Part shown: positions 49,301-58,494 of the stretch, piece after piece
Layout of the letters: each line of letters opens with the position of its first letter
How positions within the stretch are numbered: position 1 is the stretch's first letter
Assembly: GCF_030272615.1 (NCBI RefSeq)
Contig: NC_081410.1
Span: 221,827,415-221,891,414, forward strand
Origin: Cryptomeria japonica
Lineage: Eukaryota > Streptophyta > Pinopsida > Cupressales > Cupressaceae
Length of the DNA stretch: 64,000 nucleotides
Direction of reading: 5' to 3'
Made by a program: the position numbers and the translations under genes
Notes under the pieces: model-generated
Seen by the model: the letters and a program-made list of their open reading frames with translations, nothing else
What the model was told of the DNA's origin: nothing
Databases searched by the model: none

Positions 49301-52300
49301 CCCCCTTTTGGTTTGCCCACTGGTACAATGTTGGAGATCCATTCTGCATAATCAATTGGTCTAATGAAACCAACATCCAGGAGTTTCTTGAGTTCAGTTT
49401 TGACTAGCACGGCAATCTGGGGATGCATCTTACGAAGCTTCTGCTTGACAGGTTTGGCTCCTTTTGCTACTGTGAGATGATGCATGACTAAATCAGGATC
49501 AAGCCCAGGCATGTCTGCATATGACCATGCAAAGTTGATCTGACGCTGTTGGAAGAACTCTATAAATTGAGGCCGTTCCTCCGGAGTGAGAAGAGATGCC
49601 AGATGTATGATATGAGGATTTTCAGGAGTCCCCACATTGTATTCTTTGGTTTCCTCAATGAGAATCGTTGATCGTTCCTGTTGTGTACTAGCAGGGAGGA
49701 TGTCAAACCCTTCATCCTCAGGCGCCTCAGAGAGGTTTTCACCATTGGATACTCTCTTTCTTTTTACTTTTGTCGGATCAAATAGTGCCACAGTGTGGTT
49801 TTCACTGGAAGATCCATGTTTTATTGTTATATTTTTGCAGCTGAAGGATTTGGCATCTGCCCCGAAGTATGCTGCGCTATTAAGTTCAATGGCGAATCCA
49901 GCTTTGTGATCCCCGCTTGGTAGATTATCCCTTAATTCCAAAAAGTCAATGATAGCCTCATCATTCTGGAAGAGGTCAAGACATGGGGGATTTGGTTGGT
50001 TCCATTCAATGAGTTCAGGGTGGATAATGGGCATTACGTCATCGATTAGGTTAAGTGCGGGAGATGTATCAGTGAGGGTTAAGACAGTGTGGTGAAGGTA
50101 GTTGATGGTACTTTCCCTGTCAGAATCAGGCGTAGGATGAGACGTAGGGTCTGTGGAAGATGTTTCCAGCTCAGGTACCCAAGTGGTCTTTATCTGTGCT
50201 TCTCCGTAAACAGGAATGTCTTTGCGTGGCGGAGGTGGTGATGTGTCTTCCTCATCTGAAGTGTTAAGTTGCACTGAATCGAATTCCCACTCATGTGAGT
50301 CGGTCTCTGAATCACTTTCCAGCATCCGATTGCTATACCATACTGGGATGTCTTTGGAGTTGAACACGACAGGTGTGATTGGTTTATGTATCTTTGTGGT
50401 GATCGGTGCTGCAGGAACCATGATGGGGTTTAAAGGAGTTGTTACTGGAAGTATCGGTAATGGTGACTCAGTGGCTGCTGATGGAACGGCTGGTGCCATA
50501 GATGCTGCTGTGGGTTCTGATACAGTTGTTGCTACAAATGGTGTTGCTGATGGGATTACTGGTGCGATTGGTGGTATGTTTGGCACTGATGATGGTTGCG
50601 GTGGGTTTGTGAGCCTCGATGGGGCAGTGGGGATAGTGTTTGATGGTGCTTTGATTATGAAAGGTGTCCTCTTTGCAGTAGGTGGGCAAAATGGTTTGCT
50701 GGGTTTTCCTTTGAATTTGAGTTTAGGAAGGACTTCTTTTTCAAAGCCTAGGCCTGTATTACCTTTGGGCTTGAATTCTGGTAGCAGAGGTTCATGTCGT
50801 CCTTGTTTGCAGTATCCTAAAGCACTCTGACCATCATATCCCATTCTTTGCATAATGAGGAGACCTTTGCCATATTGTTCCGTAGGAAGTGTAACTTGCG
50901 GTATGTTAGTGGTGATGGGATCCTTATAGATCCAGTCTGCTAGGTCCTCATCTTGTGTTTCTTCCTCTTGACTCTTTCCAAGGATGAAAGGCGTTAAGGC
51001 ACATGCTGGCGTGATTAGTGGTTGTTGGAGCAACTGCTGTGGTTTACCATGTGTTCTAGGAGAAGTGGGCATTTGTCCCACACAAAAGAGCTGACTCAAG
51101 TTATATTCTCCAGGACCTTCCTCTGCTACTTTCATCTTTAGCTTTTCTTGCTTGGGCATAGGGGTGTTTGAACTGGCAAGAGAGGCGGGATTTATATATG
51201 ATGTGGAGGAAATGGCTTCTCTATTATTAGGAACGGTAATCTCTGGTTGATGGCTGATATTATGGCAAAATGCAAAGGGATTTGCATCGCCTAGGATTGT
51301 GATCTCGACCCCGTTATGTGGGAACTTGATACATTGATGGTAGGTAGATGGAACAGCTTGCATGGCATGTATCCAAGGTCTCCCTAATAATAGATTATAT
51401 GGCAGAGGAAGGTCCAGAACCTGACAAATTATGTGTTTTACCACAGGGCCCACTCGGATGGGTAGTACCACAGCTCCTTTGGATGAACGCTCTGCATCAT
51501 CATAGGCCTTGATGGTGATCTTCTTGCGAGGATCCACTGATTCTACTGCATAGCCCAATGCTGTGACCAACTGTAGTGTGCAAATGTTTAGGCCTGCTCC
51601 ATTATCAATCAAGACTCGCTTGATCCTGTGTTGGTTGACAAAGCCTTCAATGTGGAGTGAGGCGTTATGAGGTTGCTGGAAGGAAGAGTTATCACTTTCG
51701 GAAAAAGTGAGACAAGGTGATGACTTTAGACTTCCAACCATGGCTTGAAATTGGTCCGTGTTCAGGTTTGCAGGGACTGACGCTTCTTGGAGTGCTTGAT
51801 CCAAGATTTTTTTATGAGAGGGTGACAGACGCAAAAGCTCCAAAATGGATATAAGCGCAGGGGTTTTGTCTAATTGTTCCACAAGATTGTACTGCTTTGG
51901 GACGGAGGTGGTGCCTTGTGGAGCTGCCTTGATGGTGACCTTGCCACGACGTGTAACAACATTGCAATTTGAGGTGGGATTTTTGAAGGTGATAGTTGCA
52001 ATTTGTTCACTGGCATCATACAGGTGATTGACAGTGTAATTATACGCAGCCTGCGTATAATCAGTGGTATCAGGACCTCGTCTGGAAGTGGAAGGACCCC
52101 TTTGATCTTGCGATGGAAGTGGATTCTTGAACATCTGATGATCATTATTGGTTGTTTTTGGGTCATGCCCTTCAATTTCAATTTCTCCTCGGTCAATAAG
52201 ATCTTGAATGAGATCTTTCAATCGGTGACAATTACTTGTCTTGTGTCCTCTTCCTTGATGGAATTCACAATGTTCAGTATCTCTCCACCATGCCGGTTTG

Positions 52301-53655
52301 ACCTGAGGCTCATAGTTTGATAGCTTAGGTAGAGTGATCAAATTCTGAGAAATGAGTTGTCGCATCACTGTTTCAATGGGTTCCCCTAAGGGAGTGTATG
52401 TGTGTTTTTGTTTTTGTTGACGAGGTCTTGGTTCATCATGAGATGTGATGCGACCTTGATTAAGAGGAACATTTGTGTTATTTTGAGGTGGAGGATTTTG
52501 TCCTGCAAATCGAACCACAGGTTGTGCATTTTGGACAGTCTGAGCATCCACAACTCCATCGTTAACGATATTCTTATTCTTGTTCCAGAAGTTCGGTTTA
52601 TCGCTATTGAAACGCGGGCGAGGACCATCTTTGGGTTCATTAAAGATTTTGATGAGTCCTTTTTTGATGAGTGCCCTTTCACATTTTATACCCTTGGTGA
52701 TCATATCGTTAAAAGAGTCTGTATCCTTGACATCCAGGTGAAATTCCATTTCTTCGTTTAAGTTGGAAATGAAAATTTCCACTAGTTCTCGTTCAGGTAA
52801 CTGAAGAGAACGTCTGCTAGACATTTGGCGCCATCGTTGCAGGAATACTGAGAATAATTCACCTGGTTTTTGTTTGGTGTTGCATAGATCAGCCATGGTG
52901 ATGTCGCGTTCAATATTATAAGAGTAATGAGATAGGAACTTCTGGATGAGTTCCTCAAATGTTCTTATGCCACCTGGTAGTCGGGAAAACCATGATGTGG
53001 TTGTTCCTCCCAAGCTTTGGGGAAAAAGGCGCATTAAGTATGTGTCCTCATAAGCTACTTCAAGACAAGCGGAATGAAATTCTCGGACATGATCGCGGGG
53101 ATCTCCCTTTCCTCTATATTTTTCGAATTTTGGTGTTTCGAACCCGCGTGGAAAGGGTGGCATATAAAGATTCCTGTCAAACAGATAGGGACAGATGTCG
53201 TTAAGTGAGAATTGATTGGTTTTAACACCACTATGAAGTTGCTGGGCGAGATTCTCAACTTGTTGCCGCAACATCTCCATTTCGTTTGGAGGAGGAGGTG
53301 GTGGGTTACCTCGAGGGATGTTATATCTGATGGGATCTCTACGCCTTTCCTCCTCATGGCGACTTTGTCTTTCTGATGCTTGTCTTAATTGGGCAAGATC
53401 AAAGTCTGAGGGGAGTTTGGCTCCTTCTTGAGCCAGTCTTAAGAAGTGAGCATCCGCATTGCTCCTTAGTATTTCATCAAATAATCTGTTAAAATGAGGG
53501 TTATGCTGAACCCTTTCGATTGTTGAAGGAGTGGGAGTACTTGGGTTTTCATCATTCCCATTTCCTCCAAGTGCTTCTTGAAATTCATTGAGGTTGTCCT
53601 CTTCTTCCTCAATTTCCATTTCTCGTTGCCTTGATCGTGATCGGGTTTGAGCCAT
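46369..53655 (-). CDS. gag-pol: Tat-lineage Gypsy gag-pol polyprotein, intact (2428 aa)
   Basis: One open frame. Gag: residues about 1-600, with a retrotransposon-gag core near 180-300 and a CEFH..GH.T..C finger near 470. Protease: IDNGAG near 684. G-patch domain: about 925-970 (MGYDGQSALG). RT: about 1410-1600, with ICTDFRDLNKACPKDDFPLP and the catalytic YVDD near 1555. RNase H 1: about 1680-1800. A second RNase H: about 1845-1985, with YFDGSY, IAEYEAL and YGDSQLV, the archaeal-type domain typical of Tat. Integrase: about 2080-2330, with the zinc-binding region and D, D, E in GLDLVG, TDNGLPF and GNGQAEASN. The first ATG is used; there are no frameshifts. It likely remains able to transpose if transcribed. 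LTR promoter control is expected. Confidence 0.95.
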   Translation of the reverse strand: MAQTRSRSRQREMEIEEEEDNLNEFQEALGGNGNDENPSTPTPSTIERVQHNPHFNRLFDEILRSNADAHFLRLAQEGAKLPSDFDLAQLRQASERQSRHEEERRRDPIRYNIPRGNPPPPPPNEMEMLRQQVENLAQQLHSGVKTNQFSLNDICPYLFDRNLYMPPFPRGFETPKFEKYRGKGDPRDHVREFHSACLEVAYEDTYLMRLFPQSLGGTTTSWFSRLPGGIRTFEELIQKFLSHYSYNIERDITMADLCNTKQKPGELFSVFLQRWRQMSSRRSLQLPERELVEIFISNLNEEMEFHLDVKDTDSFNDMITKGIKCERALIKKGLIKIFNEPKDGPRPRFNSDKPNFWNKNKNIVNDGVVDAQTVQNAQPVVRFAGQNPPPQNNTNVPLNQGRITSHDEPRPRQQKQKHTYTPLGEPIETVMRQLISQNLITLPKLSNYEPQVKPAWWRDTEHCEFHQGRGHKTSNCHRLKDLIQDLIDRGEIEIEGHDPKTTNNDHQMFKNPLPSQDQRGPSTSRRGPDTTDYTQAAYNYTVNHLYDASEQIATITFKNPTSNCNVVTRRGKVTIKAAPQGTTSVPKQYNLVEQLDKTPALISILELLRLSPSHKKILDQALQEASVPANLNTDQFQAMVGSLKSSPCLTFSESDNSSFQQPHNASLHIEGFVNQHRIKRVLIDNGAGLNICTLQLVTALGYAVESVDPRKKITIKAYDDAERSSKGAVVLPIRVGPVVKHIICQVLDLPLPYNLLLGRPWIHAMQAVPSTYHQCIKFPHNGVEITILGDANPFAFCHNISHQPEITVPNNREAISSTSYINPASLASSNTPMPKQEKLKMKVAEEGPGEYNLSQLFCVGQMPTSPRTHGKPQQLLQQPLITPACALTPFILGKSQEEETQDEDLADWIYKDPITTNIPQVTLPTEQYGKGLLIMQRMGYDGQSALGYCKQGRHEPLLPEFKPKGNTGLGFEKEVLPKLKFKGKPSKPFCPPTAKRTPFIIKAPSNTIPTAPSRLTNPPQPSSVPNIPPIAPVIPSATPFVATTVSEPTAASMAPAVPSAATESPLPILPVTTPLNPIMVPAAPITTKIHKPITPVVFNSKDIPVWYSNRMLESDSETDSHEWEFDSVQLNTSDEEDTSPPPPRKDIPVYGEAQIKTTWVPELETSSTDPTSHPTPDSDRESTINYLHHTVLTLTDTSPALNLIDDVMPIIHPELIEWNQPNPPCLDLFQNDEAIIDFLELRDNLPSGDHKAGFAIELNSAAYFGADAKSFSCKNITIKHGSSSENHTVALFDPTKVKRKRVSNGENLSEAPEDEGFDILPASTQQERSTILIEETKEYNVGTPENPHIIHLASLLTPEERPQFIEFFQQRQINFAWSYADMPGLDPDLVMHHLTVAKGAKPVKQKLRKMHPQIAVLVKTELKKLLDVGFIRPIDYAEWISNIVPVGKPKGGIRICTDFRDLNKACPKDDFPLPNIDIIVDLTAGHAMLSLMDGFSGYNQIKIAPEDQHKTAFTCPWGTYCWNVMPFGLKNAGATYQRAMTTIFHDMMHTMMEDYVDDLLAKSLTREGHLHILDKIFDRLEQYHVRLNPKKCVFEVTSGKLLGYIVSSKGIEVDPAKVKAIMDMPPPKNISQLRTLQGRLQSIRRFIAQLADKCHPFTHLLHKNIRFQWDDKCQQAFQALKNYLMNPPLLMPPDPSRPLLLYISATSTALGVLLAQHNTKSKECAVYYISRTLVGYELNYTPIERACLAVILAATKLRHYLLTHKVQLIAKIDPLKYLLSKAALTGRLAKWVMILSEFDIEYVDRKAIKGQVIADQLADAPLIGDHPLISNFPDEEIFMITEAQPWKLYFDGSYTRHGSGAGILFITPQGDSIPKSYRLTFPCTNNIAEYEALITGLRLAVQWKLQELQVYGDSQLVIRQATDEYQTKDDKLMPYKQMVDTLKTSFTTITFEQIPREQNRAADAMATIASLLDLPQNSTRYKFLVEQLWIPAYDIPESEMICRLVGSESPWYGEFYTYLRDHTLPPDQSNNQRKTFIRQTARYTIIAETLYRRSLDGTLLRCLEQDEITKALEEVHEGICGTHSSGPSLAKKIMRAGYYWPSMEKDSYYFVRKCKKCQVHGDLIHAPAQELQPITTPWPFCQWGLDLVGKIHPSSSNGHKFIITATEYFTKWIEAVPLTQVTGKQIASFILNYIICRYGVPMSIVTDNGLPFKNQDVRELCEKFHIQHRFSTPYYPQGNGQAEASNKNILRILKKTVNDAGRDWHVQLNPALWAYRTSIRTPTGATPYSLVYGAEAILPIEVEIPSLRVSLHNLIDDETYRVSRLQDLELLDEKRQAAYNHLKAYQQRMSRSYNHRVRPHTFEVGDLVLRENPRNQPNREHPGKFESNWLGPYVVTAVFGSGAYQLATSDGEPLADPINSMHLKRFYT

Positions 53656-56007
53656 TTTGTTTACAAGTTTGGTTTTGAAGTTGATTGAAGATGATGATGA
53701 GTGGTGATGAAATGCAAGATTGATTGGTTGGTGATTTGTGTTGTATGTAGATCTCTAGCACTTTAAGATAGATGTAACCGAAATTCCTTTTTTTGAATTG
53801 CTTGTTTGTTTGATAAGTTTGGATGTGATAAGGTGTAGAGAAATCTGAGATGTGTTACAGATTTTGACTACCTAGCAATGAGAGGATTCACTCATGAACT
53901 AGTTTTAACCTGCGTAGATGTGTCTCTTAGGATGAGCTTATCCTAGATGTAGAAACAATCTAAAAGTGATGTGTTTTGATTTCAAGCAATATCTAAAAAG
54001 GGATCTTGGGACAAGAACCTCTGAATGTTTTGAGAGTTTTGGGATGGATTGATGATGGAATGATAATGTATGAGTAAGATGATGGATGTTTTGTTTTTAA
54101 CTTCAATAAAAACTCTGTGTCACAAATGGGACAAACTCTATCTCTTCCCTTTCGGGCGTTGGTGGCACTTCTCGAGCTGTGTTGTAGGTGATACAGATGT
54201 TTGGGAAGAAGTTGGGATTAATCTTTCCTCCTTGATTTTTGTGATAACTCAGAGCTCTATATTGCATAAAAGCTCTGCGGTTCAGTGATTCCGAATCAAA
54301 CTCGTTTGTTTTACCTTGAAGGTATAGACGCATGCGATATAGAAAGACTCTATGGGAGACAAAGATTTGTCTATTGATATAGAAGAATTTCCTCCTTTTG
54401 ATTAAAGCCTTTGAGCTTAGTGGTCTCCTTTTCAAGGTGATACTCTGATGACACTTCTTCTTTCGCAAGATGTGAAGAATGGTCATAAAATGTGATTCTT
54501 TGTTTGTTTGTACCTTGTTTTTGATGTTTTTGGTTGTGTTGACAGATGTTGGATGAATACTTTGTTTTTGGGATTGATTTTCTGATTTTTCTTTGACAAG
54601 AAAACAAAGCAAGCACACAAACACAAAATTGTAGCCTTAAAGGCACAAATGAGTATGGGTCTAGATCAACCCAATCCTTGGACTTGTTTTTGACCCTTCC
54701 TTTTGATTTATTTTAAGGTATAATTCCCAAAGCCTGAAGTCGGCTCAATTTGCACTAGGTCTGTAAAACGAACACACTTCAAACACTCTTTATCCCTAAG
54801 GTCAAATGGCCAGTTGTGATAAATTTAGCCCACATCTTGATATTTCTTCGACTTTGGTACTACATACCTTATGAATCCCGCCGTGGCAGGTAAGGATGTG
54901 ATATACTAAGTCTTGCACGAGCATAACAAATAGATGATCCCTATGATGGGGGAGTCACCACTTTTATCAAGCCACAAGTGACTTTTCAAAAAAGCTATGT
55001 TTCTACTCAAGGAAATATGTATGGTGAGTATCTTGGGAGCAAAACCTTCTATGCTCTTGCACTAAATTATACCTCAAATATCCTCAATCAATAGAACAGG
55101 TGGGCTACTACTTAAAAGTGTTTAGTCATGTTCGATGGCTTTGGACATAAGTTCATTCTGCAGTGACTCACTTAAGAGCCTTGTAACTGGTGGTGGGGCC
55201 CATTTGTCCTTTCGGCCAGTTACACTGTAGGAACAGCTATACCCAAGGCTACAGCTTTCGCTCTCACCTGATTTCTATAGCGGTTCGAAGGATTTACCGC
55301 TCGAGGTCGTTCCCAAGAGTATCGATCCCTTGGCAGGCCTCTCTTAAAAAGATAAAATTTTGAGCGTTACTAACACTTTTCTCTTGCACCTAGGACCACG
55401 AGAGCCAAGGGAGAGGATAGTGTGTGTTAGAAGTAGGACCACTCGACTGACTTTTTGTGCACAAGCGTGCCAAACACGTAAAACACTTGTTCCTTTTAAT
55501 CCAGCATTTGCAAATGTGTTCTAACTATTTGGAGATGTTGCTCCAACAGCCATGGTGTTCATTTTAACTTCAAAGCAATATGTTTTTGTAATCTAGAAGT
55601 TGAAAGTCCTGGTCAATTTAATGAAAAACACGATTGCATGAAGGAAAATTTGTTTTTGCCAAAAATGAAGACAAGTGGATTGTTCTTTTTACTGCACCAA
55701 AATTTTGAAGTGTGGGTTGTGATTTTTAAGTCCCAATTGATGCAAGAAAGAAAGTTTGTTTTGTTGATTTTAAGCACCAAATAAAAATGAGGCCTAACTA
55801 GAAAACAATGAAAAACTCTTTTTTGTGTTTTTAAGTTCTTTTTAAGCACTAAATGAAATTTTTTTGTGATTTTTGTTGTGTTGTTTTAACCTGCACAAAG
55901 AAAAGAAACAAGTTAATAAAATCGATGCTCAAAGGGGGGCTTCCACAAGCCTAATTTTTGATTTTTTTTTCGGTTACAAGTCCCTTTGGGCGACACTCTG
56001 TCGCAAT
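53656..56007 (-). other. Long leader of the Tat element between primer site and gag
   Basis: About 2.3 kb without a convincing gene. A 173-codon minus frame (54624-54103, basic, no domain) could be an upstream ORF, as some long Tat leaders have extra ORFs, but nothing supports translation. Confidence 0.5.
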
Positions 56008-56283
56008 AGCGCTATTCTGTGTTTTTTACAGAAGCGCTAATTAATACGAAAGCGCTAGTCTGCGTGAGCATAAGCACTAATTTACACAGTAGCGCTTAAA
56101 TAAAAGAAAATCCCGAGAATACAAAAGCGCTAGAATGGAGTCAATAGCGCTGAAACGGTGACAATAGCGCTGGAATGTTGTTAATAGCGCTGAAACATTT
56201 TCAATAGCGCTACTTTAGGGTCAATAGCGCTAAAAGAAATTTTTCAATAGCGCTAAAACGCGTTCAATAGCGCCGAAGCGCGA
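56008..56283 (-). promoter_or_regulatory. AGCGCT array, right (11 exact copies plus variants), upstream of gag-pol
   Basis: Eleven exact AGCGCT words between 56008 and 56251, plus decayed ones (AGCACT near 56073, AGCGCC near 56270). On the plus strand the context is CAATAGCGCT, that is AGCGCTATTG on the minus strand, the same orientation relative to gag-pol as the left array has to the mobile domain ORF. It starts about 50 bp from the primer site. Function is inferred. Confidence 0.7.
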
Positions 56284-56331
56284 CCTGTGTGGCAATTTCA
56301 ACAAGAAAAATGTTAATTTCAAAAAAAATCA

Positions 56332-56370
56332 ATCAGAAGGTTGCGTGTTCGATTCACGTCAGGTTCACCA
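56332..56370 (-). other. Extended primer binding site complementary to tRNA-Trp
   Basis: The plus strand here reads like the 3' half of a plant tRNA-Trp(CCA): ATCAGAAGG, then TTGCGTGTTCGATTCACGTC, then AGGTTCACCA, including the CCA end. On the minus (element) strand this is a primer site TGGTGAACCTGACGTGAA, two bases after the LTR. Complementarity runs about 39 nt, about twice the usual 18. One mismatch (A for G near the acceptor) is seen against the tRNA as I remember it. It is not a tRNA gene, since the 5' half is missing. Confidence 0.8.
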
Positions 56371-56372
56371 AA

Positions 56373-57748
56373 TGATGCCCTCCTAAATGGCACAAGATTA
56401 GTCCAAGATCAATCAACACAAAACACACAAAAAGTTAGCGTTAATCAATCGAAAACTAATCTAAAAAGGCATACCAAGAGAGAGACTATAAGCATGCAAG
56501 CATATTTAACTATCAAAGCAAACATGATGAGGCATCTCCAAATACCTCCTAACATACTCCTAGCTTCTTCTCCCTTGTTCCTCTCCTCTCCAAGTTCCAA
56601 AATAGTGTAGCTCTCAGCAGCTTTTTGCACTATGGATGCTTATGGAGGATTGAGATTTATGGAATAGCTCTAAATGTGAAATAAAAAGCTATTTTAATGC
56701 TAAAATGAAGTATTTTACCAAAAAGACAAGATTTAGATTGTTTATGCTAAAATGCTCTCTAAAATGTCTATAGTCTAAATGCATACAAGTTTTCAGGATC
56801 TGGATTATGAAGGAATGAGCTCTATTTATAGGAAAAATGGAGCAATGGATGGTTGAGATTGAATAATCTCAACAAGGGTCAGGATTGAATGATTTCAAAT
56901 CCATGTGAGGGCTTTCAACCCAATCCCAGGATGACAAGTGTCAATGTGAGATAGGTTGAGAGGAGAGGGAATAAGCATTAAATGCCTGATATGACCTTGG
57001 GATTTTGAGTCAAGGTTGGTTAAATGAATAAACTCTTTATTCAAAGAATAAAGCTTTTATCCAATGGATAAATTCTTGTGCAAATGTGAAATGGATGAAT
57101 ATGGTCAAGACAATAAATGTTTGGGGAGACAAGATTGAAATAACCATAAATGGTTATGTAAGAGCCATAAATGGTCATGTAAGAGCCATTAGTGGTCTTG
57201 GAAGACTTTGGAGGTTAATTTGTTGAACACACAAAGCATTAAATGCTTTTCAAAGACTTTGGAGTCTTTGAGAAGTGACTCCATTTTGCTTAGGAATGTG
57301 ACAATAATTAGGGGATGGATTAGGCTAATCAGGAAGGGGTTAGAAGAATCTAGAAGGGGATTAGATTTTGCAAGTTGATTTGGTGGGTGAGGGAAAATAG
57401 GATTTTATTGAAATAAAAATTCATTTATTTCAATAATGTGTGCAAGTTGCATTTGTAGGAAAATGCAAGTGGGGGGGTTTTTTTTAAAATGATTTAAATA
57501 AATGTTAATTTATTTAAAAGAGGAAAAGGGGGATTTTAATTAAATAAATTGATTTATTTATTTAATTAATGGGAATTTGATTTTAATGAATTAATTAAAA
57601 TAAATCGAATAATTTATTTAATTAATAGAAGAATGTTTGGGGATGAATTAATTAAATATTAATTTAATTAATTGATGGCTAGTGGATTTTTAATCAAATA
57701 AATACGAAATATTCATTTAATTAAAATGGACAGATTTGTGTGACTACA
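56373..57748 (-). repeat. 5' LTR of the Tat element (1376 bp)
   Basis: Nearly identical to 38928-40303. It ends at the ATTAC duplication. Confidence 0.95.
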
Positions 57749-57753
57749 ATTAC

Positions 57754-58093
57754 TAACAAGCTAAAGATGATTGAAAGATTGACAAGAGGACAAAACCCTA
57801 ATTCTATCATCGATTAGGATTGACGATGTCCAAAATGATGATAAATGAGCACGTACCATGATGCGATAGGATAAGATCGACCAAAATCATGACTGAAGAT
57901 TTCTATCGACAAGACCTAATTCAAAAGCGATAAAAATGAGGAATGTAGAAGAAGGACTTGATGCTCACAAATGTTAAAGACCAAGTGCGCAACATAGAAG
58001 AAATGTTAATGCGACGCAAGAACCCTAAAATAAGGCAATGCGCAAATGTTAAAGTATGACTCCATAAGCGTTGACCATTTTTAGATGTCTACA
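57754..58093 (-). repeat. Second LTR of the Tat-like non-autonomous element, part 2
   Basis: Continues the LTR cut at 38927 and aligns with 31023-31362, but with clearly more substitutions than part 1 shows. Confidence 0.9.
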
Positions 58094-58165
58094 ATTGGTT
58101 TTTGGTTTAGTTCATTAGACAACTGATTCACCCCCCCCCCTCTTAGTTGTCTCTAGGACCTAACA
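58094..58165 (+). repeat. 3' LTR of Sirevirus-like Copia, final part
   Basis: From the ATTGG duplication to GGACCTAACA, matching 20714-20780, followed by the CACAC duplication. Confidence 0.9.
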
Positions 58166-58170
58166 CACAC

Positions 58171-58494
58171 AGCAATGCAGCATTCAGATGAGCGAATTTC
58201 CAAAGCATTTCAGAGTTCAAAGGCGATTTGAGCGAGCACTTTCTTTCAAGGCAATTTGATCTCCCGACATCTTTTCAAGGTATTTTCATGTTGCAAAAAC
58301 CCTAGTTTTCATGTTTGGTTATAATGGGTTCATCTTCATCCAACATTGATACTCCTTTGGTGGTTGAGATTAAAAATTGTCCTCATCCCATTTTCATGAA
58401 GCATCCGTACAAATCTATTTTGGATGAGTCATTGGGTGCATTTATGAAAGTCTATCATGGAGTTCTTCATACTGAGGATATTATGGCTTATATA
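58171..58494 (+). pseudogene. ORF2 start of non-autonomous element copy 2
   Basis: Continues the element interrupted at 19716. The ORF starts at the ATG at 58324 and begins with a Ser-rich N-terminus followed by CPHPIF, aligning with CPRPIF in ORF2 of copy 1 (near 5060), and later GAF.K. It is open for 57 codons and is then cut by a second Copia LTR at 58495. The 150 bp ahead of the ATG is non-coding spacer. Confidence 0.7.

Larger units (their letters stand above)
38928..57748 (-). mobile_element. Intact autonomous Ty3/Gypsy Tat-lineage element (18.8 kb)
   Basis: Two 1376-bp LTRs, perfect TSD, polypurine tract, tRNA-Trp-type primer site, one unbroken 2428-codon gag-pol on the minus strand and an opposing plant mobile domain ORF on the plus strand. 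The second (archaeal-type) RNase H and the RT sequence place it in the Tat lineage. Only about three LTR differences are visible, so it is the youngest insertion in the nest. Two AGCGCT arrays lie inside the LTRs. Confidence 0.95.
29862..58093 (-). mobile_element. Tat-like non-autonomous Gypsy element, rearranged and nested
   Basis: LTR ends are TGTAGATC...GTCTACA on the plus strand. Its polypurine tract lies right of the left LTR, so it is minus-oriented. Own sequence: left LTR 29862-31362, interior 31363-37649, a duplicated 117-bp scrap of Copia LTR 37650-37766, and right LTR 37767-38927 plus 57754-58093 (split by the intact Tat element). The interior has one low-complexity ORF and no pol. 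Its polypurine tract and adjacent sequence match those of the Tat element at 40304, so it is probably a non-autonomous relative. Confidence 0.8.
19717..58165 (+). mobile_element. Sirevirus-like Ty1/Copia element split by nested insertions
   Basis: Its own sequence is 19717-26022, 29612-29861 and 58094-58165; the rest is inserted DNA. It has a 1064-bp 5' LTR, iMet primer site, gag-pol in the order gag, protease, integrase, RT, RNase H (the Copia order), four polypurine motifs and an interrupted 3' LTR. Repeated polypurine motifs ahead of the 3' LTR are, to my knowledge, a Sirevirus trait; the lineage call is inference. It is inactive. Confidence 0.85.

Noticed and set aside
54103-54624. 173-codon minus frame upstream of gag
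   Set aside because: No domain and no support for translation. Kept only as a possible upstream ORF in the leader description.
56332-56370. tRNA gene
   Set aside because: Only the 3' half of tRNA-Trp is present, with an encoded CCA, two bases from an LTR. It is a primer binding site.
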